A stretch of DNA of 64,000 bases from the NCBI GenBank assembly GCA_951813075.1, contig OX638343.1:738149-802148 (forward strand), written 5' to 3'. The position numbers and the translations under genes were made by a program. Positions 44,504 to 53,172 of this stretch are shown here, piece by piece. This DNA comes from Arenicellales bacterium (GTDB lineage: Bacteria; Pseudomonadota; Gammaproteobacteria; Arenicellales; JAJDZL01). A model generated the notes under the pieces. It saw only the letters and a list, made by a program, of their open reading frames with translations, was not told the DNA's origin and did not search any database. Every line of letters begins with the position of its first letter. Within the stretch, counting starts at the first letter, position 1.

Positions 44504-45481
44504 ATGGACCGAACAGAGCGCTTCGTCAAAATAAATCAACTCCTGCAAACACGAAAATCTACCCCTATTGACATACTCATCGAATCTCTGAGTGTGTCGC
44601 GAGCGACTATCAAGCGCGATATTTGCTACATGCGCGATCGTTTGTTTGCACCGATTGTCTGGGATAGGCATCTTCGCGGTTATCGTTTTGAGAATGCTGA
44701 TCCGGATTTCCCGCAGTACACCCTACCCGGTGTCTGGTTCAACAGTAGCGAGGCTCATGCACTGCTCACAATGGAATTCATGCTGAGGCGAATTCAGCCT
44801 GGTCTGCTGGACCCTCACATCCACCACCTGCAAAAGAAGATACACGGAATTTTGGAACACAGCAGCGAGCATTCGCTAAAGGAACTGAAACGAAGGATAA
44901 GAATCATTCATGGAGGCGCACCGAACGTAGACTCACATACATTTCGGACGGTTTCCGCGGCTGTATTGAGCAGGTTACAGTTACATGTTCATTACCGAAA
45001 CCGCAGAACAGACGAGATCACCCCGAGGGTCTTGTCACCGCAGAGACTGGTTTACTATAACGACGTCTGGTATCTTGACAGCTGGTGTCACCTGCGAAAT
45101 AGCCTACGCACATTCCGCCTGGACAATCTCTCAAATGTCGAACTGACGACCCAAATAGCCAAAGATTTGGAAGACAGCCAACTGAATTCCGTGCTGGCCA
45201 GTGGATTTGGAATTTTCTCAGGCGAAAAAACCAAACTGGCTGTTTTGCGATTCTCAAAAAACATCTCGTCTTGGGTTGAAAGAGAGCATTGGCACTCGAA
45301 CCAGAAGGTTGACTACGACGACCAGGGTCGGTTGATTATGATTTTGCCCTATTCCGTTGACAGTGAACTTGTCCGACAGATTCTCAAATATGGACCGGAA
45401 TTGGAAGTTCTTAAACCGACAAAACTTCGAAGGAAAATAAAATCCATGCTTTCCACTACCAATCAGATTTACGAGGAGTAA
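44504..45481 (+). CDS. WYL-domain transcriptional regulator
   Basis: 325 residues. An N-terminal DeoR-type winged helix (RFVKINQLLQTRKSTPIDIL, SLSVSRATIKRDICYMRDRL, LRGYRF) at residues 5-65 is followed by helices and a WYL domain near 140-220. The WYL part shows VHYRNRRTDEITPRVLSPQR, LVYYNDVWYLDSWCHLRNSL and RTFRLDNLSNVE. A WCX-like C-terminus ends near LRRKIKSML. Such proteins often control stress or defence genes in response to small ligands or nucleic acid ends. It is divergent from the ATP-grasp unit and 180 bases ahead of the ARPP-1-like gene. Confidence 0.9.
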   Translation: MDRTERFVKINQLLQTRKSTPIDILIESLSVSRATIKRDICYMRDRLFAPIVWDRHLRGYRFENADPDFPQYTLPGVWFNSSEAHALLTMEFMLRRIQPGLLDPHIHHLQKKIHGILEHSSEHSLKELKRRIRIIHGGAPNVDSHTFRTVSAAVLSRLQLHVHYRNRRTDEITPRVLSPQRLVYYNDVWYLDSWCHLRNSLRTFRLDNLSNVELTTQIAKDLEDSQLNSVLASGFGIFSGEKTKLAVLRFSKNISSWVEREHWHSNQKVDYDDQGRLIMILPYSVDSELVRQILKYGPELEVLKPTKLRRKIKSMLSTTNQIYEE

Positions 45482-45661
45482 CGAACGCACAAAAGTTAAT
45501 TGACCCCATCTTTGGTTGAACCGGAATTTCAAAATTCAGACGGACGTTGAGTTTCAGCTTGTTCACTCCCATCGACTAAAAAATATTTGCAGGCTCACAC
45601 TATGAGCCACTGGCAGATTTACCATTCCACGCTAACCGAAAAACAAACAAGGAGAAGACTA

Positions 45662-46642
45662 ATGAAAACCCTTTCACCACTATTGAGCGATGTCGTAATC
45701 GACCGATCTCAAACGTTCAAGAATCTATCGATTTATCCGCTGCTTTCCGCCTCTGGTCGGCGGGATGTCAACTACGCATTGTTCTCTACCGACGGCGATA
45801 GGAATCATGTCAATATATCTGATCAATCCAATTCCCATGAGGTATCCAATCTGAATATTGAGTTCCAAAGCGACTGTCGCTATTTGATATTGGATGGCGA
45901 TGAACTGCAAACCCGCAAGGATACCTATATCTCTAAAGTAACTGCCATGATTCCCGCTGGTGAAACCATCACCATACCGGTCTATGATCTGACACAGGGT
46001 CGCTGGATACATGAGTCGGACACGATTCAGCATTCTGCCAGGAAACATTTCTCGAAGGGAACAGTCCAAGAATCGAAAAGAAGTCAAAAGGCCCAGCAAG
46101 CGCAGATCCCCACATCCGATTTTCTTGAGGTTGTCGTTGTAAGGGACCCCAGCGCAATGAAGGAATCTGAAACCGATGACGGAAGCGCGGTATACCTGCC
46201 AAACAAGACCAAACTTCAAAAATATTTGGACAGCTTCACCGTCCTACCTTCACACATCGGTGCGATCTTCGTCGTCAATGGCGAAGTCGCTGGAGCCCAC
46301 TTATTTGAAAGTGAAAAAATATTCGCATCAAAACTGGCATCTTTGATTGATTGCTACGCAGCCGAACCGATCAGAATTCGATCGAATATCAGTAAGAGAA
46401 AGACCAAAAAAGCAGCAAAACGCTTCTTGTCTGATATCCTAGAATCCGAAGTCAAGTCCACTCCGACACCGGGCGAAGGAGACGAATTGCGCTTTAGCAA
46501 CAAGAAAGTAATTGGTGGCACATTGATCATCAGTGACCGTATAGCCTATCTTTGCGCCATACCGGAATCCGCCACTTTCAACACAACTGAATTTCGCGCA
46601 CTAAAAGAACGTGCGCTTAACACGTTAACGATCGTTAGATGA
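45662..46642 (+). CDS. ARPP-1/DUF6569-like protein
   Basis: 326 residues from ATG 45662, chosen because AAGGAG lies about eight bases ahead; the frame is open to 45587. The first 130 residues resemble the ARPP-1 (DUF6569) domain: SQTFKNLSIYPLLSASGRRD near residue 17, then NIEFQSDCRYLILDGDELQT, MIPAGETITIPVYDLTQGRW. The domain is named for its association with ADP-ribosylglycohydrolase and rhodanese-phosphatase proteins; its chemistry is unknown. The C-terminal half has GAIFVVNGEVAGAHLFESE, which resembles the later ARPP-1 segment. It follows the WYL gene on the same strand. No signal peptide, so probably cytoplasmic. Confidence 0.65.
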   Translation: MKTLSPLLSDVVIDRSQTFKNLSIYPLLSASGRRDVNYALFSTDGDRNHVNISDQSNSHEVSNLNIEFQSDCRYLILDGDELQTRKDTYISKVTAMIPAGETITIPVYDLTQGRWIHESDTIQHSARKHFSKGTVQESKRSQKAQQAQIPTSDFLEVVVVRDPSAMKESETDDGSAVYLPNKTKLQKYLDSFTVLPSHIGAIFVVNGEVAGAHLFESEKIFASKLASLIDCYAAEPIRIRSNISKRKTKKAAKRFLSDILESEVKSTPTPGEGDELRFSNKKVIGGTLIISDRIAYLCAIPESATFNTTEFRALKERALNTLTIVR

Positions 46643-46760
46643 GATGAATCCCCGAGGCAACCTGGTGTGTTGTGCGGGTGGAATTACTATCCGTCAACGT
46701 GCCAAAACCTTACCAATTCGTCAGTTTTGATGCCAAATTTTTTATGATCTTGCAGTGAAC

Positions 46761-46835
<75 letters not shown>

Positions 46836-47786
46836 GCCAAATGACGTTATTGACAAGAGCAGGCCAAAGCAAGTAAAGAAAATTAACCTGATCCGCCAAG
46901 GAATCGCGAAAGAAGTTCGCATTGCAACTCGACAAAACGAATCTCCCGTGTTAGCGGCTGTTCGGTGCAACAAGAAAACAAATGTGAAAACCACTATCTG
47001 CTGCACTACCAAGGGCAGAGTTAGAAAAACAACTCTACCTGCTAATCTGTCTCGTATTTTAGCAGAAGATTATATCGGTGCTTACAGAAGAAGGACGTGT
47101 GTTAATGCACGGTTCCGACCCGCAACCGTCACTCATCTTTTTTTACTCGCCCCACCACATTCGCAGCTAACCCACCGGTGAGCTGGAGTACCGCCTGACG
47201 AAAATTGCTGACGGGCGACTCAGGATGTTTCTTACGCGTCGATCAGCGAGGGTATCCAGGGATTTTATAGTTTACGATTTATAGCAGGGACCATCCCCCC
47301 TAGCGCCAAAATCCCCCGTAAGGCTTCAAGCTCATATTCGCTGCATAAGGCGGTGGGTGCTGAAACAGAATCGGAAAGAACCCTACAATTATCACCACCC
47401 GAAGCGGGATAGCATCACCTTGCAGGGGCGTTGCAAACGTGACTGACACGCCGATCATTCGGGAGCAGAAATGGATACTGATTGTCGCCGAGTGTGGTTT
47501 GATGCAGGAGATCAGGTTGTCGGGATATTTAGCCGTCGCGCTTGAAAGCGATCATCTCAACGAACCGAGGATCATCGTCGACAGGTGATTCAGATATCGG
47601 AAGCACTAATATCTCACCAGGGATACCTATTTCTCCTTGCCATTTGAGGTGCTGTACGCGGCAGGTCTGAGCGCTCTGCTCCGAACCCACGAAGAAACAG
47701 GCTTCAAAACCCTCAAATTTGCGTTTTCGGGTCGTTCACTCGTTTTCCTGGTTCTCAGTATGCAGTGTGATGTGCTACGCAAGCAA
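46836..47786. other. Gene-poor, probably eroded stretch
   Basis: 950 bases. Short frames exist on both strands, such as one of 117 codons at 46828-47181, but they have no domain, start site or coding bias, and the first begins inside the tRNA. No CRISPR array, terminator or origin-like iterons seen. Confidence 0.45.
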
Positions 47787-48026
47787 CTACTGCAGTTCGT
47801 CCAACCTGTTCTCAAGACCGTCTAACCGGTGAACGATATGGCTCTCTAATTTGTCTAACCGGTGAACGATTTTACTCTCTAATCCGTCGATTTTACTGTT
47901 GATAAACAATACACCACTCATGAAAGCTGCTGTCAGCAAAATTATCCAGTAAATTGTTGATTTCACGAACGAACGAATCATCTCGTTTCTCGCTTCCAAA
48001 ACAATCAAACGTGTAGATGTGTCCAT
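47787..48026 (-). CDS. Small membrane protein with 11-residue repeats
   Basis: 79 residues. One membrane segment lies at about residues 25-46 (TIYWIILLTAAFMSGVLFIN). The C-terminus is a coiled coil made of the unit LESKIVHRLDK, LESHIVHRLDG, LENRLDEL. The layout is the mirror of phage XhlA-type hemolysin-activation proteins (coiled coil plus membrane anchor), but no phage genes surround it. Upstream of ATG 48026 there is no strong ribosome site, only AGAGAAAA. It may be a real stand-alone gene or a remnant. Confidence 0.5.
   Translation of the reverse strand: MDTSTRLIVLEARNEMIRSFVKSTIYWIILLTAAFMSGVLFINSKIDGLESKIVHRLDKLESHIVHRLDGLENRLDELQ
47820..47885. repeat. 33-base tandem repeat, two copies
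   Basis: The block beginning GTCTAACCGGTGAACGAT occurs at 47820 and again at 47853, a period of 33 bases. A few bases differ between copies after the first 18. It encodes the 11-residue coiled-coil unit of the small membrane protein, so each copy adds one unit in frame. Confidence 0.85.
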
Positions 48027-48676
48027 TTTCTCTCGTTTTTGTTGGACTCAGCTGGAGAAATCTCTCCCTCTAAGGGATAGAATTTGATCTGGCATTCCGT
48101 AAGCACCGTTCCTTTGGAGTGTCATGGCCGGTGGCGCGAAATTTACGAAACCTCCGGAATGTCACCACCGAATTATAGTCCCTACATATTGTTTGTCAGG
48201 CGGTCAATCGTGATTATACGACATCTCTTTTTTTTTGTAGATTGGCGCGACCGTAGGGACATTCAAGTCAACGGGTAATCATTTCAGAAGCAGTTCCTGC
48301 ACCCGCAACTGGCGCTTTCACAGTCGCGACGCACAACGACGCGGCGGTCAAAATGTGACCGCGCTTGAAGTCAAACAAAAGGTGTGATCAGGATCGGTCG
48401 AACACGATGGCTTCGAATCGGAATTGCGGTTGTGGAACTGCGGATTGAGGGGATAAACAATACCGAAGAAATTCAGTCACGACATTGGGCGGCAATGCCC
48501 AAGTTTCTGGCTGATTACTCCCATTCTTTCAGTCTGGGTGAATCCGAGTTGACAAATCTGTTTCAGCACAGGCCCAAACATTGCAATTAGCAATTCGCTG
48601 GAATATCTACTATAAAGGATGCATGAAATCGCACGATAGCCGTGTGAGCGAATCCCACGGCAATTAGGAGGAAATT
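48027..48676. other. No supported gene
   Basis: 650 bases. A 68-codon frame at 48384-48590 on the plus strand has no ribosome site or recognisable feature and I do not call it. The last bases contain TAGGAGGAAA, the ribosome site of the interrupted ORF that follows. Confidence 0.4.
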
Positions 48677-48928
48677 ATGGACACTCCAAAATTGACATCC
48701 TTGCAAAGGTTACCCTACCTAATTCTCTGAGGTGCAGCAACATTAGCCTTAGCGCCATTGGCATCTGTACTTGTCGATTTGAATTTCGATATGCATTCGA
48801 ACCCGACGGAATATAAATTCGCCACCTTTTGTGGGCTCGTAGGGTCGGTTGTGTTTGGTTATATTGGCGCGCATTTTTATTTCATAGTTTCAAAGCTGCA
48901 ACAGAAAATTCAACGTCGACACAGGTGA
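48677..48928 (+). pseudogene. Small two-segment membrane protein interrupted by TGA
   Basis: ATG 48677 has an excellent ribosome site (TAGGAGG, six bases ahead). The frame reads MDTPKLTSLQRLPYLIL, then TGA at 48728-48730, and continues in the same frame as GAATLALAPLASVLVDLNFD and FATFCGLVGSVVFGYIGAHF, YFIVSKLQQKIQRRHR before a TGA at 48926. Both hydrophobic stretches are good membrane segments, so the frame was coding. A TGG (Trp) to TGA change would explain it. Unknown family; total would be 83 residues. Confidence 0.55.
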
Positions 48929-49291
48929 AAATAAGTATTTAAGAACTCTTCTGGGTGCTTAAAATGATTCTCGCCAGACAAATTCGACCGCAAGAACGAA
49001 GCGATTGATCTAAATATGGATATTCTGAAAAATTCGCTGTTGAAGCATGTTCTGCTACATCCTGATAGACAGGAGACAGTATCAATCCAGCGGCCCAATA
49101 CTTAATTCCAACCACGAACCGGATTATCGCAACCGAAATGTGTCCATGAATCGGTAAATGCTTGCTGTGTGCAGTTTACAAAGAACATTGCGGTAAACAT
49201 GGAAAAACCGTTTTGCGCTTTCGCAACGGTGTAATTATTGCTAATGCAATTCGACACACTTCGGAGTTTGCGGGAGTTCTGATTACGAGCG

Positions 49292-50223
49292 TTAAGGACA
49301 ATCTTCTTCACAGAGACTAAGCCAGATGTCGTCGGCCCACGCAGGGTTGTCAATGAAAGGATTGCGGTTTCCCTGCAGTTGCTCGACTCTTTTGTTGCGG
49401 CGTATTTCGAACTCCGTCGGCGGATACCGTCTATTCCATTCAAGCAACTTGCATAGATGACCAATCCACGGTTTTTTTTCTTACTATCATACTTGACATT
49501 CTCGGCTTTCAGCGAAAGGTCGGGCATTCTCTTGGATGAAGAATCATAGCGGACGTCCATGTAGAACAGCATACGTGCAACTTGACCTTTGGCGCGGATT
49601 GGAGGATCGAATGATTCTTTGTTGCTGTCTAGTCGGGCGCTAAGTGTTCGATTAGGGCAGTGTTCAGACTTGTCGTACACCAATTCGATCCCGCCAGAGT
49701 TGTAACCATAGTTGCCACGCTTGTTATTGATTTCACTATCGGCTGGGCGAATATGGTGGAGATCCGTGTAGCCAGCATATCTATCACCCTTGAAGTCACC
49801 ACGGGAGGTCGGCCAAACGTGCTCGCGTTGCCAGAAATCCTGACAACCCCATGGACCTCCCTTGTTGTGTGCCTGCGCTAGATCGCGGGTTTCATCGAGA
49901 TAGAGAAGACTGACCTTACCGCAATGGCGAAATTCATCGGAGCAAGCGGAGTCAGTGTAAGCCAACGCCTCCCAGACATCCCTATCTTCGCCATCAAACC
50001 AATTCTTGTTTTTGGGGTTTGTATACGGCAATTGCTTGTGACCATCAATGATTTCGTGGAGGGCATCTTTCAACGCAGCACCGGACTTGTTTACCGCTTT
50101 GGCGTAGTAGTCGCTTGAGGGTTCCGCCCACAACTGGTTGAGAACACCGCTTACGACAAACACAATTACAGCCACGACGGACATGATCAAGAATGGCCAT
50201 TTTGAATTCGAGTTCGTTGCCAT
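49292..50223 (-). pseudogene. Endonuclease I (EndA/Dns family), frameshifted at A8
   Basis: Secreted or periplasmic DNase of the His-Me finger type. A membrane or signal segment at residues 8-32 (WPFLIMSVVAVIVFVVSGVL) leads to the catalytic region CQDFWQREHVWPTSRG and TDLHHIRPADSEINNKRGN near residues 128-170. At a run of eight A on the minus strand (49479-49472) the sense passes to the -1 frame, which continues WIGHLCKLLEWNRRYPPTEF, EIRRNKRVEQLQGNRNPF and IDNPAWADDIWL to TAA at 49292. The zero frame instead runs on to 49102 as nonsense. Restored length 310 residues. The shift site reads A AAA AAC in the zero frame. It is a mutation, slippage, or a base-calling error. Confidence 0.8.
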
Positions 50224-51235
50224 GTTGCACTCTTGTGTTAAATTAGAGACCCTGATTTGACGCCTGACGAAGGTTTGCCTGTTTGAAAATTACGGCAAAC
50301 ATCACGGTCAAACGCAATAATATCCAAATAGATAGAGAATTGCGAAACAAGAATGAACGGCCTAAATGTATAGAGAAAAGAGGTTACCGTCCTCCACTTT
50401 TCGAAAAATTTGAACCTCAGCGCCGATATTCGGTTATGAAATCGGCACGAAAATTTTCAAGTTCCTCGCTAATTACACGCATTCATTCCGCTCGCGTAAA
50501 ACCTAGTCTGAGCAGTTGCGACATGCGGTTCTGCGCACCACCGTGTCTCAGTCTATGCACTCCATTGGACTAATCAAGCATAGCATTTATTGGTTTTTAC
50601 TAAATCTGAAGATAAATAGACGCCGCCGGTGAAGTCATAGTGCTGACGGCATTTAATGCTCCTGTCCACGATGGTTCTCGATTTGATGAGACAAGCATTT
50701 TCTATTGCGTGTGCAAGGTGGCGAGGCAACCTGATTTCCCGAATTGATCCAACCTTACCAATGACGGTGTATCACTACCGAGCTCCGCAAATCTCTTGTT
50801 TTACCACTTTCGGTTACTGCTCGCTGGCTGTTCGGCCATGCGCCGGATCATTAGCAATTCATGTGCAAACATCCCTGCCGCATACGCGATACGAGTTGCC
50901 AGCCCAGTGCGAGCTGAATGTTTTCTAATATCAGCACCTTATGTGCTCGCGCCGCTATGTAATGATTCTAAATGGCGGGGACGCGCCGATGCGCCGTTCA
51001 GAGCAAACATGATGTTTGCCGGTGTGAACAGATACTGCTATTGATTGGTGAAAAGAATTTCACACAAACCCCACTCCTCATTCACCAAATTTTACTTGCA
51101 GAAAGATAGGTATTCGGATCTGATCGGTGCGACTATTGCTCTAATTCTTTCTAAAAAATTTTTTACTTGCACAATTTTTCAAAGTAGTCCAAAATTTATT
51201 TGTTTGATTCAGAATCATAAAAGGTAAGGTCCGTT
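50224..51235. other. About 1 kb without a supported gene
   Basis: Short frames (up to 96 codons) on the plus strand show no domain or ribosome site. A minus-strand stretch near 50495-50575 (HRLRHGGAQNRMSQLLRLGF) faintly recalls a recombinase C-terminus but is too short and broken to call. The last 100 bases are AT-rich and probably hold the promoter of the dioxygenase gene. Confidence 0.4.
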
Positions 51236-52039
51236 ATGAAATTAACAGATACGCAGTTAGAACAGTTTCACACGGATGGCTATATTTTGCTACCAAACCT
51301 GTTTGACGACACGGAAATCAAAGTCTTACAGGATGCTGCTGAAACGGTCTATGCGCTGGATCGCGAAGAAGTTTTCCGCGAAAGTGATGGGAAAACTGCG
51401 CGAACTGCATTTGCGGCTCACGAGTATAACGAAGCGTTTCGACGACTCGGACGCCACCCTCGCTTGATTCGGCCAGTTCAGCAGATTCTAGACGGCGATG
51501 TCTACATGCATCAGTACAAAGTCAATGCGAAAGCCGCCTTTACTGGGGATGTGTGGCAGTGGCATCAAGATTTCGGAACCTGGTCGCGCGATGATCATAT
51601 GCCGGAAGCACGCGCAATGAATATCGCGCTTTACGTTAACGATGCGGTCGAGTTCAACGGTCCTCTATGGATGATCCCCAAATCACACACGCAAGGCGTT
51701 TTCGAGGCGGGACACGACCTACAGACGACAAGTTACCCATTGTGGACGTTAGACAGGGAAACAATTACCCGCCTGGTGGATGATGGTGGTATCGTCTCCG
51801 CACACGGCAAAGCTGGAAGTGTCCTCATGTTTCACAGCACATTGGTGCACTGCTCGCCACCTAATTTGTCACCTTGGCCGCGAACCGTCGTATATCTGTC
51901 ATTGTGTCATGTCGACAACCACATCAGACGCTTCAAGCGACCGGCGTGGGTTGCACATCGGGACTTCTCGCCGATAGAATGCATGTCGGATGATTGCCTG
52001 CGGCAACTGTCCGAACATACCGTAGACTCTGCTGCCTGA
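51236..52039 (+). CDS. PhyH/EctD-like Fe(II)/2-oxoglutarate dioxygenase
   Basis: 267 residues. The iron-binding pair is His110 and Asp112 in DVWQWHQDFGTWSRDDHMPE, with the distal His205 in FHSTLVHCSPPNLSPWPR and Arg216 for 2-oxoglutarate. The segment EARAMNIALYVNDAVEFNGP and LWMIPKSHTQGVF resembles ectoine hydroxylase (EctD) more than phytanoyl-CoA hydroxylase, but it is shorter than EctD and no ectABC genes are near. Substrate unknown. AAGGT lies ahead of ATG 51236. It converges on birA. Confidence 0.85.
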   Translation: MKLTDTQLEQFHTDGYILLPNLFDDTEIKVLQDAAETVYALDREEVFRESDGKTARTAFAAHEYNEAFRRLGRHPRLIRPVQQILDGDVYMHQYKVNAKAAFTGDVWQWHQDFGTWSRDDHMPEARAMNIALYVNDAVEFNGPLWMIPKSHTQGVFEAGHDLQTTSYPLWTLDRETITRLVDDGGIVSAHGKAGSVLMFHSTLVHCSPPNLSPWPRTVVYLSLCHVDNHIRRFKRPAWVAHRDFSPIECMSDDCLRQLSEHTVDSAA

Positions 52040-52071
52040 GACAGGTTTCGGGTTCCGGCAATATTGTTTGG

Positions 52072-53067
52072 TCAGTCGACTGGTCTGACGTCGCCTGCAA
52101 ATACCGGAATAATACGGCTATCACGCAATTTGAGCAGAAATGCTCCCGAATCGTTGATTCCCAAAGCAACGCCGGTGATTTCCTGATCCCCTGCTCGCAT
52201 GTTTCTCCCGTGATAGGCATGAAAGTCCATCCATTCATCTTTGAACGGCATTAATCCCTCTCGGAAAAACAGCGCCAGACCTTTGCTCAATTCGATGATC
52301 AAGTTGCCTGCGAGTTCACTTCGTTTGGGCGTGATGTCATAAAACTCTGCTAAGTCGACAGCTGGCTGATCAATTGACTGCCTATCACTTTCTGACAATC
52401 TGCAGTTGATACCAACGCCGACGACAACGGTGGAATTCCTGATTTCGACTAATATGCCAGCAATCTTTCTATTCTCCCAAAGAACATCGTTAGGCCATTT
52501 GACTTGAAATTCTTGTTGAGTCATTCGAGTGAGGCTGTGAACAACCATCACTGCAACTGCCAGACTCAACCCCGAAACGTTTCTAACTTCGTCATGAAAT
52601 TCCCAGCCGATAGATAACATAATATTTTCGAATGCACCCGCTACCCACCTCCGATTCCTGCTACCCCGTCCATGAGACATGTGCTCCGCAATGCACACTA
52701 GTCTGTGAATGGAGCAAATACCAGACCGTTCGAGCAGATATTCGTTCGTTGAGTTGACTGAATCCTGGATGTTGATCATACTCGATTGGACATTATCATA
52801 TTTTGAGACGATTTCTTTCACATAATCAATATCTAATGGAATAATTCTACGGTAAAGTCTTACTATACCTTCATGATCCAATTCCAAGGGAAGTCCGACA
52901 TCAGTCATGAACTGAATCGCATCGTCAACCAATTGCACGTCAAGCCCGGTGTCCAACGCAATCGTCGCTTTACTCGTAGGCATCAATTTCTGAATTGATT
53001 TCAGAATGATGCCACAGGAATTGGCCGTACCGTCAACTCGCTCAGATTTCACATCGCTTGTTCTCAT
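52072..53067 (-). CDS. birA: Biotin-protein ligase BirA
   Basis: 331 residues from ATG 53067; a TTG at 53076 is also in frame. BirA makes biotinoyl-AMP, biotinylates the acetyl-CoA carboxylase carrier and, with an N-terminal winged helix (residues about 15-65 here), represses biotin genes. The catalytic domain has DSVNSTNEYLLERSG, the biotin loop HGRGSRNRRWVAG at 132-144 and the lysine of FQVKWPNDVLWENRKIAGI, VGVGINC. In E. coli the loop is GRGRRG; here the residue matching Arg118 is Ser136 and that matching Gly120 is Asn138. Confidence 0.92.
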   Translation of the reverse strand: MRTSDVKSERVDGTANSCGIILKSIQKLMPTSKATIALDTGLDVQLVDDAIQFMTDVGLPLELDHEGIVRLYRRIIPLDIDYVKEIVSKYDNVQSSMINIQDSVNSTNEYLLERSGICSIHRLVCIAEHMSHGRGSRNRRWVAGAFENIMLSIGWEFHDEVRNVSGLSLAVAVMVVHSLTRMTQQEFQVKWPNDVLWENRKIAGILVEIRNSTVVVGVGINCRLSESDRQSIDQPAVDLAEFYDITPKRSELAGNLIIELSKGLALFFREGLMPFKDEWMDFHAYHGRNMRAGDQEITGVALGINDSGAFLLKLRDSRIIPVFAGDVRPVD

Positions 53068-53172
53068 ATAAATCAATTCCGAATTTTATTAATTTCGTTC
53101 GCTTCTGATAACTCGGAGCGTTTGTTCAAATATAATCGTTCAAACTAACCCGCAACAAAGAGTCTGGAATAC

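Noticed and set aside
47820-47885. Short repeats as a possible CRISPR array
   Set aside because: The two copies are directly tandem without spacers and are in frame within a coding sequence.
48728-48730. Possible selenocysteine codon in the small membrane ORF
   Set aside because: No selenocysteine insertion hairpin is visible just after the TGA, and a TGG-to-TGA mutation in a membrane segment is simpler.
49102-49291. Zero-frame extension of the endonuclease I frame
   Set aside because: After the A8 run the zero frame has no family similarity; the real C-terminus lies in the -1 frame and ends at 49292.
50495-50575. Short stretch recalling a tyrosine recombinase C-terminus
   Set aside because: The similarity rests on about ten residues, and stop codons interrupt the frame on both sides.
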